A stretch of 64,000 nucleotides of DNA from Nosema muscidifuracis (taxonomy: Eukaryota > Microsporidia > Nosematidae). Below are positions 30,287 through 38,792 of this stretch, one piece after another. The translations under genes were made by a program, and so were the position numbers. Each line of letters begins with the position of its first letter. Position 1 is the first letter of the stretch. The notes below the pieces were generated by a model. It was not told the DNA's origin. It saw only the letters and a list, made by a program, of their open reading frames with translations, and searched no databases. The stretch is taken from assembly GCA_028335825.1 (NCBI GenBank), contig JAIOKI010000013.1:124001-188000 (forward strand). The letters run 5' to 3'.

Positions 30287-30358
30287 GGACACATAGCTCA
30301 ACGGCAGAGCGTCGGTCTACGGAACCGAAGGCTGAGGGTTCGAATCCCTTTGTGTTCG
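30287..30358 (+). tRNA. tRNA-Arg (anticodon ACG)
   Basis: The 72-nt cloverleaf folds cleanly. Acceptor GGACACA pairs with TGTGTTC (one G-U), and the D arm is GCTC...GAGC. The anticodon stem TCGGT/ACCGA encloses CTACGGA, and the T arm is AGGG-TTCGAAT-CCCT. Loop position gives anticodon ACG, normally read as inosine-CG. A T run follows at once as a pol III terminator. No intron. Confidence 0.97.
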
Positions 30359-30386
30359 TTTTTTATAAAAAAATTTATTCTATCTA

Positions 30387-31307
30387 TCAAGCTATTGATT
30401 TTCTTTTGTAATTATAACAAAGTATTCCTAAAATACTAATAGTCAACCCAAAATAATTTATACTATTCAATTCTATTTCTTTTTTATACAGAGATATAAA
30501 TATTATAACAAGTTCTTTGATTATACTACTTATACTTAAAAATACAACACTTGTTTTAGAAACTAACGTAAATTCTGAGCATACTAGTGAAAAAGAAAGA
30601 ATACCACTTGCTACAATAAATCCTAAATTTTTAAGAGCTGATTTTGTATTATTAAAAAACTCTGATTGAAGAATTTCATAAAAACCTTCGTTATAATAAG
30701 ACATTATTAGTAATATAAAAGAAATAGGCAAGCTTAAATCTCTAATCGTACTGTATAATCCTCCTTTTTTTACGCCACGTTTCTGTAAAAGATACTGAAT
30801 AAATGCCCAACGAAAACCTGCCATGAAAGATGCGAAAGAAATTATTCCAAACCCTGTTACATCAAAATTGGAATTCTTGTATGATGTAAGGAATACACCA
30901 AGACCTATCGTAAATATAATAAGAAAAAATTGAATTGATGGTTGTTCTATACCAAAAGCCATACCGGATAAAAGAATAAATACAGGGGCAGATGACTTTA
31001 CCATAGTATAGAAAGCTAGAGAGACCGATCTTAATGAAAAAGAACTTAATCCGATATCAAGTGCTCCAGTTAGGGCACAAGGTATAGTTGAGTACATGTA
31101 GTTAGTTTCTTTAACAAAATTCTTGTTCATTTTTAAAATTATCGAACTTATCAAAAAGTGCGTCAAATTTTGCAATGATGACTTGAATAAAGGAAATCTG
31201 AAATTGTATGCATTCTTTGACAAGAAATATGTGGTAAAGAATCCTAGTCCCAATGATGTTAAATAATATAATGTTATCAATGTAATTATTTGTAAAATCT
31301 TCTTCAT
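30387..31307 (-). CDS. SLC35 / triose-phosphate-translocator family transporter
   Basis: About ten hydrophobic helices in 306 residues, with typical TPT-family stretches: SVSLAFYTMVKSSAPVFILL, a GLGVFLTSYKNSNFDVTGFG block, SFASFMAGFRWAFIQYLLQK, and KTSVVFLSISSIIKELVIIF near the end. These resemble SLC35C2 and yeast Ymd8, Golgi/ER carriers of nucleotide sugars or sugar phosphates. A C-terminal YKRKSIA tail follows. Substrate is not decided by the sequence. The start lacks a CCC box. The stop lies about 25 bases from the tRNA-Arg terminator. Confidence 0.88.
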   Translation of the reverse strand: MKKILQIITLITLYYLTSLGLGFFTTYFLSKNAYNFRFPLFKSSLQNLTHFLISSIILKMNKNFVKETNYMYSTIPCALTGALDIGLSSFSLRSVSLAFYTMVKSSAPVFILLSGMAFGIEQPSIQFFLIIFTIGLGVFLTSYKNSNFDVTGFGIISFASFMAGFRWAFIQYLLQKRGVKKGGLYSTIRDLSLPISFILLIMSYYNEGFYEILQSEFFNNTKSALKNLGFIVASGILSFSLVCSEFTLVSKTSVVFLSISSIIKELVIIFISLYKKEIELNSINYFGLTISILGILCYNYKRKSIA

Positions 31308-31623
31308 CTTTTGTTTATTGATTCTTTTTTATATCATTTTATGTTTCAAGATAAATTTGTAGAATGTAATTGATCATTGGACAATCCAATTACTAATAGA
31401 AAAGCTTCAAATATTATTAATCAACTTTTTCAAATATTATTAACTTTTAAGAAAACAATCAATAAAAATTTAATGTAAATATTATTAATTTTTAAAGAAA
31501 ACAATTAATATAAATTTATTGTAAAAAACATTAAGTTCTATTCTTTAAAGTTGTTAACTTGTTTCATGAGATTGTTTTTTTTTGTTTTATGTTTACTATA
31601 AATTTTTTAAAAAAAATATCCCT
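31308..31623. other. spacer upstream of the U2 gene
   Basis: Contains AT-rich words TCAATAAAAATTTA repeated twice and, at 31605-31618, a TTTTTTAAAAAAAATAT stretch followed by ATCCC directly before the U2 start. No ORF. Confidence 0.5.
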
Positions 31624-31776
31624 CACTCTCAAAGTTTTCGGCTTTGATCAAGTGTAGTATCTGTTCTAGTCAGTTTAAAACCTGACATATCCGCAAGGAA
31701 CTCAATCATTAGAAAATGGAGATGTAAATAGTGGATGTGCTTGCATGATTGCTATTTATTTAGATCTCCTACATCC
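31624..31776 (+). ncRNA. U2: U2 spliceosomal RNA
   Basis: Stem I is TCAAAG-loop-CTTTGA. It is followed by the universal block GATCAAGTGTAGTATCTGTTC, which includes GTAGTAT, the sequence that pairs with the intron branch site. Stem IIa is GTCAG...CTGAC. A long 3' stem pairs GGAGAT + GTAAATAG with CTATTTAT + ATCTCC. The Sm site is not the usual AATTTTTGG; it may lie around 31704-31712. Ends are estimated to within about 5-10 bases. A CCC box stands just upstream of the RNA start, as for the protein genes. Its presence fits the intron in RPL19 at 61433-61458. Confidence 0.95.
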
Positions 31777-31814
31777 TTAGTGATGATTTTTTACTTAAAT
31801 TTTTTTCCCCTCAC

Positions 31815-32609
31815 ATGAAATATTGTGAAATTGTAATTGGTCCACCAGGAAGTGGAAAAAGTACTTATGTACAAAAGAAATCAGACTCAATAAAACATAG
31901 AAATCCTTATTTGGTTAATCTAGATCCTGGAAATATACACACGGATATGTATGATTACAATATTAAGACTTCAGTTAAAGATTACCAGTTAAAAAACGAC
32001 AAAGGCCCAAACGGATCTACGAAAGATATTTTATCAAATTTTGTTGAAAACATCCATGATTTCTATTACGAATTTATGGAAGACCAAGAAAATTATTTTA
32101 TTTTTGATCTTCCAGGTCAAGTCGAATTTTTTATAGCAGGTGACAGTCTTTCAAGAATGATTAATTATCTTACCAAAAAAGATATCAATATTGTTATAGT
32201 CAATCTTATAGATCTAGTATTTTTTAATACATCACTTTTGTCTTCTTACTTATTTACATATATCTCTATATGTAGAATGGAAGTGCCTTTTGTTTGCGTT
32301 ATAACAAAATGTGATAAATATCATTTATATGATATGAAGTATAATTTAAAAGAAATCGCTTCATTATCTATTCTTGAAATTCTAGATCCCAATAAAAAAT
32401 ATAAAAAAATGGTTGTAGATTTTTTGAATGACTATTTTGTTTACAATTTTCAAATATTAAATTATGAAGACGAGAATACAGAATGTACTCTTCAATTATG
32501 TATTGACAGGTGTAGTGGATATTGTTTTAGTGATGAATTCGATGAAAAAGAAACCTATTTTAAAAAAATTGATCCTGATAGCTTATTTGATAATTATACA
32601 CTTAAATAA
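31815..32609 (+). CDS. GPN2: GPN-loop GTPase GPN2
   Basis: P-loop GPPGSGKST at residues 9-17, NLDPGN at 35-40, the diagnostic Gly-Pro-Asn loop at 64-66, FDLPGQVEF (G3), and TKCDKY (G4). The opening IVIGPPGSGKSTY and the late SGYCF motif point to GPN2 rather than GPN1 or GPN3. GPN proteins act as dimers in the assembly and nuclear import of RNA polymerases. 264 residues is short, with the C-terminal tail trimmed. CCCC lies three bases before the ATG, less than 40 bases after the end of U2. Confidence 0.93.
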   Translation: MKYCEIVIGPPGSGKSTYVQKKSDSIKHRNPYLVNLDPGNIHTDMYDYNIKTSVKDYQLKNDKGPNGSTKDILSNFVENIHDFYYEFMEDQENYFIFDLPGQVEFFIAGDSLSRMINYLTKKDINIVIVNLIDLVFFNTSLLSSYLFTYISICRMEVPFVCVITKCDKYHLYDMKYNLKEIASLSILEILDPNKKYKKMVVDFLNDYFVYNFQILNYEDENTECTLQLCIDRCSGYCFSDEFDEKETYFKKIDPDSLFDNYTLK

Positions 32610-32878
32610 ATCTGCATATTAAAGTAATATGATTTCTTCTTTTTTTTCTAATTTTAAAGGAGAAAATGACATTTTAGTCATAAAAACGTTTTTAAAAAAA
32701 TTAATTTATCTAATTAAAAAAATTTATTAGTACTTAATTTGGTTTCATAGATTTTAAATTCATTCTTGATACATTCTTATTATTAAATAATTTTTTTTAG
32801 TGAAAAATGATCTCCTTAATTATCAAAACGATGATTGGTTCTTTATAAAATAAAATTTACAAAAACTGATATTATTTA

Positions 32879-33493
32879 ATGACGGATAAAGATATGAAAT
32901 GCAAAATATGCTACTCCTTTGATAATCCTATTTCAAAGAAAAATGATCTAATTTCGCCTTGTAAATGCAAAGGATCTCTTAAATATGTTCACGCGGGATG
33001 TCTTAAGATGTGGAGATACAGTAGAAAATATTCTGATATAAAAAAATGTTTGCAATGTGGAATAAACTATAATATAAAAGATGAAGTATCTCCAAACAAT
33101 ATTGTTTTATTTTTTCTTACTGTATTGATACTATCATCTGTATATTTTATAGTTGTTCTTATGATGAGCTTATTACTTTCTTCATCTTTCTATATAGTAG
33201 CTGAATTAGTTCTTGATGATATCTTATTTGCAGAATATCAGATCAAATCTATTATGAGTATAAGTCAACATTATTCATCATTCTTTATATACATTTTAAT
33301 ATACAAAGTGACTTTTTATCATAATTTTTTTGCTATTTTTAATTTTGTTTTCACATATTGGAGAATTTTACAATTTAATTTCCTAATTGATAAAATTCTA
33401 TTTTGGGGTATGTGTGCGTATTATGGTAAACAAATGTACCGCACACTTTATAATAGACTAGATCATTATATAATTAGATATGGTAAACAATAA
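32879..33493 (+). CDS. RING-CH (MARCH/Doa10-type) membrane ubiquitin ligase
   Basis: Residues 8-60 give a complete RING-CH: Cys8, Cys11, Cys28, Cys30, His38, Cys41, Cys57, Cys60, with the typical PCKCKGSLKYVH and CLKMW between. About three to four transmembrane helices follow. RING-CH plus membrane helices is the MARCH/Doa10 layout, that is, an E3 for membrane or ER-associated degradation. At 204 residues it is far shorter than Doa10. No CCC box near the ATG. The stop is 13 bases from that of the next, converging gene. Confidence 0.9.
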   Translation: MTDKDMKCKICYSFDNPISKKNDLISPCKCKGSLKYVHAGCLKMWRYSRKYSDIKKCLQCGINYNIKDEVSPNNIVLFFLTVLILSSVYFIVVLMMSLLLSSSFYIVAELVLDDILFAEYQIKSIMSISQHYSSFFIYILIYKVTFYHNFFAIFNFVFTYWRILQFNFLIDKILFWGMCAYYGKQMYRTLYNRLDHYIIRYGKQ

Positions 33494-33506
33494 ATTTATT
33501 AGACTT

Positions 33507-34043
33507 TTAATTTTTAATAACATTTCTATTTCTAATAGATACTAAAATAAAAATTGATAAATAAAATAAGTTAAAAAGTAGCTCTGTACTTTTTATGGTT
33601 CTATATAAATACAAGTATATGAGAAATTCTCCTAAATAATGTGAATAGAAACATTTCCGCATTTTAAATACTACATAATGCGAAAGAAAATGGAATAAAT
33701 TAAGTCCTAAAAATATATTCAGATTTATATTTTTTGCATTGCGCAAATGAATACTTAGGAAAAAATAATACAACAATCCATGAAAAAGTTGTAGTAAACT
33801 CATTTTGCTACTCTGATATCTAAAAATTAAACATTCAATAATACGACGTGTTACATGTATAATATAAAAGTTCATTGATCCTATTAATATATTAAATATT
33901 AGACTGAATATATAAAAGTAAATAAAATAATTTTTAGAAATTCCACTTTTTATATGTCCATGATCTACTAGGGTGGTAAATGATAATAGAAATACTGTAA
34001 AGGGTAAAATGGTGAAGTATATTCTTGTTAATTTGTCAATCAT
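33507..34043 (-). CDS. polyprenol-reductase / steroid 5-alpha-reductase-like membrane protein
   Basis: A 178-residue protein with about five hydrophobic helices. The central part, IIHVTRRIIECLIFRYQSSKM followed by LLQLFHGLLYYFF, resembles the HxxRRxxE...SKM...GxxYY core of SRD5A3/Dfg10, and HYLGEFLIYL matches the later YLAELxIY. The longer insertion and much of the N-terminus of those enzymes are missing. SRD5A3 reduces polyprenol to dolichol, the lipid carrier for sugars. Tsc13-type enoyl reductase is the alternative. CCCCC lies four bases before the ATG on the coding strand. Confidence 0.6.
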   Translation of the reverse strand: MIDKLTRIYFTILPFTVFLLSFTTLVDHGHIKSGISKNYFIYFYIFSLIFNILIGSMNFYIIHVTRRIIECLIFRYQSSKMSLLQLFHGLLYYFFLSIHLRNAKNINLNIFLGLNLFHFLSHYVVFKMRKCFYSHYLGEFLIYLYLYRTIKSTELLFNLFYLSIFILVSIRNRNVIKN

Positions 34044-34326
34044 TTAGAAGGGGGAACTAAAATTTCAATATTGTTCAACTATGATTGCATATTTATCTTT
34101 TTTTTCTTATTTAAGTTATCAACCAATAATATTTTTAACACAAAAAAATTATTGTTTTAAGTCGCCAACCATTAATATTATTCATAAAAAATATTTTGAA
34201 ACAAATATAAATCTCTTTAATACAAAGACTTATATATTATCAACTTTGATTATTTTAGTGATCAACCAATAATATTATTCATAAAAATTATTGTAAAACA
34301 AATTTAAATTTCTTTAATACAAAGAC
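34044..34326. repeat. 97-bp repeats derived from the 3' end of the GTPase gene
   Basis: A unit containing CCAACCAATAATATTATTCA and TTTAATACAAAGACTTATAT ends with a block very close to the last 50 bases of the coding region beginning at 34327. It is repeated two to three times with period 97 downstream of that gene's stop. Confidence 0.85.
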
Positions 34327-34860
34327 TTATATATTATCAGCTTTGATTATTTCAGTCACCAACCAATAATATGCCTTTTTAATTCTTTTCCTTCTTACTA
34401 AAGATGTTACGTATACTTTGTAAACTTTTCCAGGCAAAGCTTTTGGTATGTCATTCTTAATTAGTTCTACTTTTTCTACTGTACAGGTATCCCTTTTATG
34501 AAGTAAAACAAGCCAAATAGTATTTTTCAGATCTTTATGTGCTGCTGCTTTCTTCATCCACTTAAACATCATAATATGATCTTCCTTGCTTAAATCAATG
34601 ACCCATATTATTCCATCAGTTTCAAAATATAAACTCGACCAATGTCTACGTAACCATTCAGCCCCAGGTAAGTCCCAAATTTCAATTCTATCTGATATAT
34701 TGAAATCCAAAGTGTATTTATTTTTATTGTACTTATCTCTGTCATCATTAAAAAGTATATTGTATACAGTCGATTTACCAGAATTCTGGAACCCAAGTAT
34801 TAGTATCTTGTAATTTCTTTTTATAATTTTATTAATTTCATCTATATTTAGATCAATCAT
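34327..34860 (-). CDS. ARF/SAR-like small GTPase
   Basis: I start at the ATG at 34860 (177 aa); the frame upstream opens only with TTG. P-loop GFQNSGKST, switch II WDLPGAEWLRRHW (DxxG-type WDxxG changed to WDLPG), then FETDGIIWVIDLS, the ARF-family interswitch pattern. The usual NKxD is replaced by LHKRD, so nucleotide specificity may be weakened. There is no N-terminal Gly2 for myristoylation. It is too divergent to assign to ARF1, SAR1 or an ARL. It shares a 53-bp head-to-head promoter with DPH2. Confidence 0.75.
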   Translation of the reverse strand: MIDLNIDEINKIIKRNYKILILGFQNSGKSTVYNILFNDDRDKYNKNKYTLDFNISDRIEIWDLPGAEWLRRHWSSLYFETDGIIWVIDLSKEDHIMMFKWMKKAAAHKDLKNTIWLVLLHKRDTCTVEKVELIKNDIPKALPGKVYKVYVTSLVRRKRIKKAYYWLVTEIIKADNI

Positions 34861-34913
34861 CTTTGTTATTGTTCTTTTAAAATATTTGTATTCAAATTTC
34901 AAGTTGCCCCACA
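34861..34913. promoter_or_regulatory. 53-bp divergent promoter, GTPase gene and DPH2
   Basis: Start codons of two opposing genes are 53 bases apart. GCCCC lies four bases before the DPH2 ATG; the GTPase side has no C-rich box. Confidence 0.6.
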
Positions 34914-35879
34914 ATGTTTATAAATTATAACGAAATCTTCGAACGAAAACAACAAACAGATCAAGTTAATATAATAGCATCCAAAAAGTATGCATACATG
35001 GTTAAAGAAGTATACGATAAGATAATGGATCATGACGATACTTCAAATATTTTCATATTAACATCTGATGATATTATTTGTCCTTTGAAAAATAATAAAG
35101 GTGATTTATATATAATACTTGGAGTAGCTTGTCCAGAACATTCTTTTGAAAATGCTGTGTATTTACAAGAAGATCTTAGTGACGAAGATTTAGTAAAAAT
35201 TAAAAAATATCAGAACGTTATATTTGACAGTATGTATGATAGATATAATACTAATAAAGAAATTGATTTGGAAAAAGAAGTCTTGGTAGTTTCTAAAAAT
35301 AAGGATTTTTTTAGATTTTTTGGTAGAATTTATGATTGTATATCATTTTATGATTTAGTATCAGAAAATAAAATGGACTTTCTTACAAGAAGAATTAATA
35401 TATCACAAATAGCTAAGAATAACAAGACTTTCGCCATAATTTTTGTCCACGAAATATATAAAGATCTTGCTTTGAAAATCAAAGATACTTTAATTAAATC
35501 ATCAAGATGTGCATACACTTTATTTCTTAGAAATGTTAGGTATTCTAGACTTATTACTATAGAAAAAATAGATACACTCGTTTTAATAGATTGTCCTGTT
35601 TTTGATAATTACAAAATAGATGTCACTCTTCCCATTTTATCACCTGCTGATGTTCAGTACATTTTAACTCAAAAATGGGATCCAAATTACAGAACTAATA
35701 ATTTTAATGTTGTATTGGAGAATACGGAAGATAAAGAGATTTGTAAATACGAAGGAGCGGGTAAATTAATTTTAGATAGCGAATTTTTTGGAATTGAATA
35801 TGGGAATCCAAATGAAGATGATTACGAAATACATGAGGGTAGAAAAGGAGTGGCTAGTGAGTATGAGCATGAAGAATAA
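34914..35879 (+). CDS. DPH2: diphthamide biosynthesis protein DPH2
   Basis: Pattern of the Dph1/Dph2 family: VACPEHSFENA-type early block, a central domain with FAIIFVHEIYKDLALKIKD, TLVLIDCPVFDNYKIDV and LSPADVQYIL, and near the end EGRKGVASEYEHEE, equivalent to the GRSGIAxGY ending of Dph2. With Dph1 it builds a radical-SAM-like iron-sulfur enzyme for the first step of diphthamide on EF2. The protein is only 321 residues, shorter than yeast Dph2. Spacing and a missing Dph1-type YGACC motif favour Dph2. Confidence 0.83.
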   Translation: MFINYNEIFERKQQTDQVNIIASKKYAYMVKEVYDKIMDHDDTSNIFILTSDDIICPLKNNKGDLYIILGVACPEHSFENAVYLQEDLSDEDLVKIKKYQNVIFDSMYDRYNTNKEIDLEKEVLVVSKNKDFFRFFGRIYDCISFYDLVSENKMDFLTRRINISQIAKNNKTFAIIFVHEIYKDLALKIKDTLIKSSRCAYTLFLRNVRYSRLITIEKIDTLVLIDCPVFDNYKIDVTLPILSPADVQYILTQKWDPNYRTNNFNVVLENTEDKEICKYEGAGKLILDSEFFGIEYGNPNEDDYEIHEGRKGVASEYEHEE

Positions 35880-36604
35880 ACAAATTAGATTTTATTTATT
35901 TTTTTATTATGGAATCGAACTGATAATTTTTTACTTCATCATCTACAAATTTGTCTATGAAATCTGAATCGACAATTTTCTCGTTTTGTACTTTTTTATG
36001 CATAAGGGTGAATTTATTTTTTATGTATAAGTACTTGACATAATTGGTGTTATATGTAAGAATACACAATTAAAGCTTTTTCGTTCTCAAAATAAACAAT
36101 TGTTGTATTTCATTTTTTCTATATATGGATGTATTCTTCAATATTATTGGATATAAAAAAAAATTATAATTTTAAAATTTTTTAGATACCTTAAATTAAG
36201 ATTTATGACAAAAAATATATTCATTGTTAATAAAGAAATTTGAATAATATTTTTCATTAATAATTTTAGATTTAAAATTAGTACAAGAGCTGATTTAATT
36301 TCTTGTATGAAAGAACAGAGACATTTAAAATTTTTGTAGATTTACTCATGTTGAAGCCATATTTATTATGTAGAAAAATATCTTAATATTTAAACTATGA
36401 AAAATAAAAGAATTATTGATAGCTTAATAATGAAATTATTAGTAAGGTTTTATTTTATTATTTAAAGTATGAAAAATAAAAGAATTATTGATAACTTAAT
36501 AATAAAATCATTAGTAAAGGTTTATTTGATAATTTTTTTATATTTTTAAATTAGCAATTTTTTTTTGTATTTTAAATTTTTACTTTGTTTACCCCCACAC
36601 AAAT
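35880..36604. other. 725-bp spacer with one micro-ORF
   Basis: Besides the micro-ORF at 35896-36003 it holds two copies of a block with TATGAAAAATAAAAGAATTA and TTGATA.CTTAATAATGAAAT at about 36395-36530. Nothing else is seen. Confidence 0.5.
35896..36003 (-). CDS. micro-protein (35 aa) with its own CCC box
   Basis: The frame reads MHKKVQNEKIVDSDF, then IDKFVDDEVKNYQFDSIIKK. CACCC stands three bases before the ATG on the coding strand, the standard start context here, and base composition is gene-like. It lies tail-to-tail with DPH2, 17 bases away. It has no signal peptide. I do not recognise it. Confidence 0.5.
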   Translation of the reverse strand: MHKKVQNEKIVDSDFIDKFVDDEVKNYQFDSIIKK

Positions 36605-37192
36605 ATGAAACTTATCTTTCTATTCGTTTATTACATATTAGCTATGGACAAAGATTTTCAAACAATCAAGGAACTAATAAAAAGACTTCATGACAACACT
36701 TCTTATAAGACATTCTATGAACTATTTAATGCATCAGAAATCACACCTATTAAGAAGATACAGACTACTTATACCAACCTATTAAAATCCAAAACAGAAT
36801 TGCCAAATGTTAATTTATCGGTAAATGATACTAAAAAATTACTTACGAATTGTTTTAATATTTTAAAAAAGAAAAGGTCAGCTTATAATCAGATACTAAA
36901 TTCTCCTTACTTGATGTACGATGACTCAAATAATTATAAGAACTCAACTTTTATGATATTTGCTTCTATATTAGCTTTTCTCCTTTTTCTCGATCTGGCC
37001 TATTTCTGTTTAAGATTTGTAAAATATTGTAAATTAACTTCTACTGAAATTAGTAATAATGAAGAAAGTAAAGATAACGACTTGAAGAAAAAGAAAAAAA
37101 ACAGAAAGACTTTAAAAACACTAAATCTTACAAAACCAGATATGTTTATTATTATGGGGTATAAAAAGATAATGTCTTTATTTAGTAGATAA
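36605..37192 (+). CDS. ER membrane J-like protein without HPD motif
   Basis: Signal peptide-like start (residues 1-13), a helical segment at about 33-100 that reads as a degenerate J domain (TFYELFNAS, KIQTTYTNLLK, LLTNCFNILKKKRSAYNQIL), one transmembrane helix at about 118-140, and a very basic cytosolic tail (LKKKKKNRKTLK). The HPD tripeptide needed to stimulate Hsp70 ATPase is absent. The layout resembles shortened ERj1/Sec63-type proteins. It might alternatively be unrelated helical bundle protein. CCCCC precedes the ATG by about eight bases. Confidence 0.5.
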   Translation: MKLIFLFVYYILAMDKDFQTIKELIKRLHDNTSYKTFYELFNASEITPIKKIQTTYTNLLKSKTELPNVNLSVNDTKKLLTNCFNILKKKRSAYNQILNSPYLMYDDSNNYKNSTFMIFASILAFLLFLDLAYFCLRFVKYCKLTSTEISNNEESKDNDLKKKKKNRKTLKTLNLTKPDMFIIMGYKKIMSLFSR

Positions 37193-37208
37193 ATTAAAAA
37201 GTTAATTT

Positions 37209-38450
37209 CTAATTTATTTCTTTTTTTTGTAAAAAACCTAAAATATTATTTCGTACCTTTAAAGAATTCTCTTTATCATCTTCTATGTCTAAATTAATAT
37301 TCACAAATACAGGACAATGATCACTTCCATAAATATTATCCAGTATATCAGCATATATAACTCTATTAATTAATTTATTTGGAATGAGTATATAATCTAT
37401 ACGTGTACCCATATTTACAGGTCTAAGGTTTAATAAAGTATTCCAACAAGTGTATCTTCCATCTTCATTATGAAAAAATCTAAATACATCTATAAAATTC
37501 AATTCTAAAATTAATTTTAACATCCATTTTCTTTGAAAAGTGCTATATAAAAGTAGAGAAAGAGTAGAAGCAGTATTTACTAAATAAGGAAAATCAGTTT
37601 GTAAATAAAAGTTTTTTTCTATTAGATCTAATTTGTAATCAACTTCTTGATTTTCAATATCTGTATCAAAAAATAAATTAATGCCTTTCAAGAACTTTAC
37701 AGATTCGTAAATATAATTAAAATATGGAGAAGGTGATGATTTAAAAAATACGTTTATATTCAATCCAAATAACTCAATAGATTTGTGAGTTTTGTAAATT
37801 TCATTGATATGTTCACCATTATGTTTCTGTATTAATTTATTATAATTTTCTACAAAATTATGATTATTAAAATCATTTGGCATTTTTTCAATTATTTCTA
37901 TCTGATGCTGCTGATCAGACAGTTTTCTTTTAAAAATTTTCAAATATTCCTTGTAATAAACAAAATGATCAAAAATACTGTACACAGCATTGAAATCTCC
38001 CACTACTATCAGATCATCAAATTTTGATATAAATTTATAGATTTCTCTATAAAATTTAATCACAGATTCTTTGGTCGTACTACCATTACCATCATAGAAT
38101 GGAAAATACAAATTAAGAATTTTAAAAGTCTTGTGATCGGTTAATATAGATCTTCCATAATCTGAGTATGGAACTTTGTACTTGTGTTTTCTACAATACA
38201 GCTTTTTACTTATCATTGTGCTAACTCCATATATTCCATTTTTATATTTATTTAAATTGGTATATGTAATATAATCTTTAAGACTATGAAAAATATCCAT
38301 ATCTTTTTTATTACATTTTACTTCTTGTAAACATAATATATCTACTTTTAGATGTGATACTAGATAGTCGTTAAATGAAATATTGTATTCGTCTTTAATA
38401 TATTTTGTAAACGATTTTATACCATTTATATTGAACGATATTATTTTCAT
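37209..38450 (-). CDS. APN2: AP endonuclease, APN2 / exonuclease III family
   Basis: I take the ATG at 38450: ACCCC lies four bases before it, while the longer frame opens with TTG. The protein begins MKIISFNINGIKSF, then LCLQEVKCNKKD (metal-binding Glu), GVSTMI, LNLYFPFYDG, VVGDFNAVY (catalytic Asp and Asn), GTRIDYILIP and YGSDHCPVFVNI (catalytic Asp-His). All signature blocks of ExoIII-type AP endonucleases are present. A roughly 120-residue insertion in the middle and the YGRSILTD block point to Apn2 rather than Ape1. The C-terminal PCNA-binding and zinc-finger parts of Apn2 are missing or reduced. Confidence 0.9.
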   Translation of the reverse strand: MKIISFNINGIKSFTKYIKDEYNISFNDYLVSHLKVDILCLQEVKCNKKDMDIFHSLKDYITYTNLNKYKNGIYGVSTMISKKLYCRKHKYKVPYSDYGRSILTDHKTFKILNLYFPFYDGNGSTTKESVIKFYREIYKFISKFDDLIVVGDFNAVYSIFDHFVYYKEYLKIFKRKLSDQQHQIEIIEKMPNDFNNHNFVENYNKLIQKHNGEHINEIYKTHKSIELFGLNINVFFKSSPSPYFNYIYESVKFLKGINLFFDTDIENQEVDYKLDLIEKNFYLQTDFPYLVNTASTLSLLLYSTFQRKWMLKLILELNFIDVFRFFHNEDGRYTCWNTLLNLRPVNMGTRIDYILIPNKLINRVIYADILDNIYGSDHCPVFVNINLDIEDDKENSLKVRNNILGFLQKKEIN

Positions 38451-38792
38451 CAGTTGGGGTTGAAAATGAATCAATCAAATTTATCCATTATTAATTTATG
38501 TTATGAAAATATTTATTTAAGTTCCACTCTGTTGAATTGTTTCAATTTTTTATTTAAAAAAATTATTTACTATTTTAAGTTATACTATATAGTCATTAAA
38601 AACCTCTAATTAATAATTCACAAATACAACTATCTTATTGTTTGTGGAATTTATTAACATTTGAAGGAAATAATGAATAAATTATTTTTTCTTTAGAAAT
38701 CCTAGCACACAGAAATTAAATTCGAAAAAATATAATATTTGATACTTGAAAAAGTTTAAGAAATATAGTTATAATTAAGGAATTTCATTTAT
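38451..38792. other. spacer, nothing seen
   Basis: AT-rich sequence without ORF, repeat family or RNA. Confidence 0.5.

Noticed and set aside
35911-35930. tRNA B-box-like GTTCGATTCC on the minus strand
   Set aside because: No acceptor, D or anticodon stems can be formed around it; it is part of the 35-residue micro-ORF.
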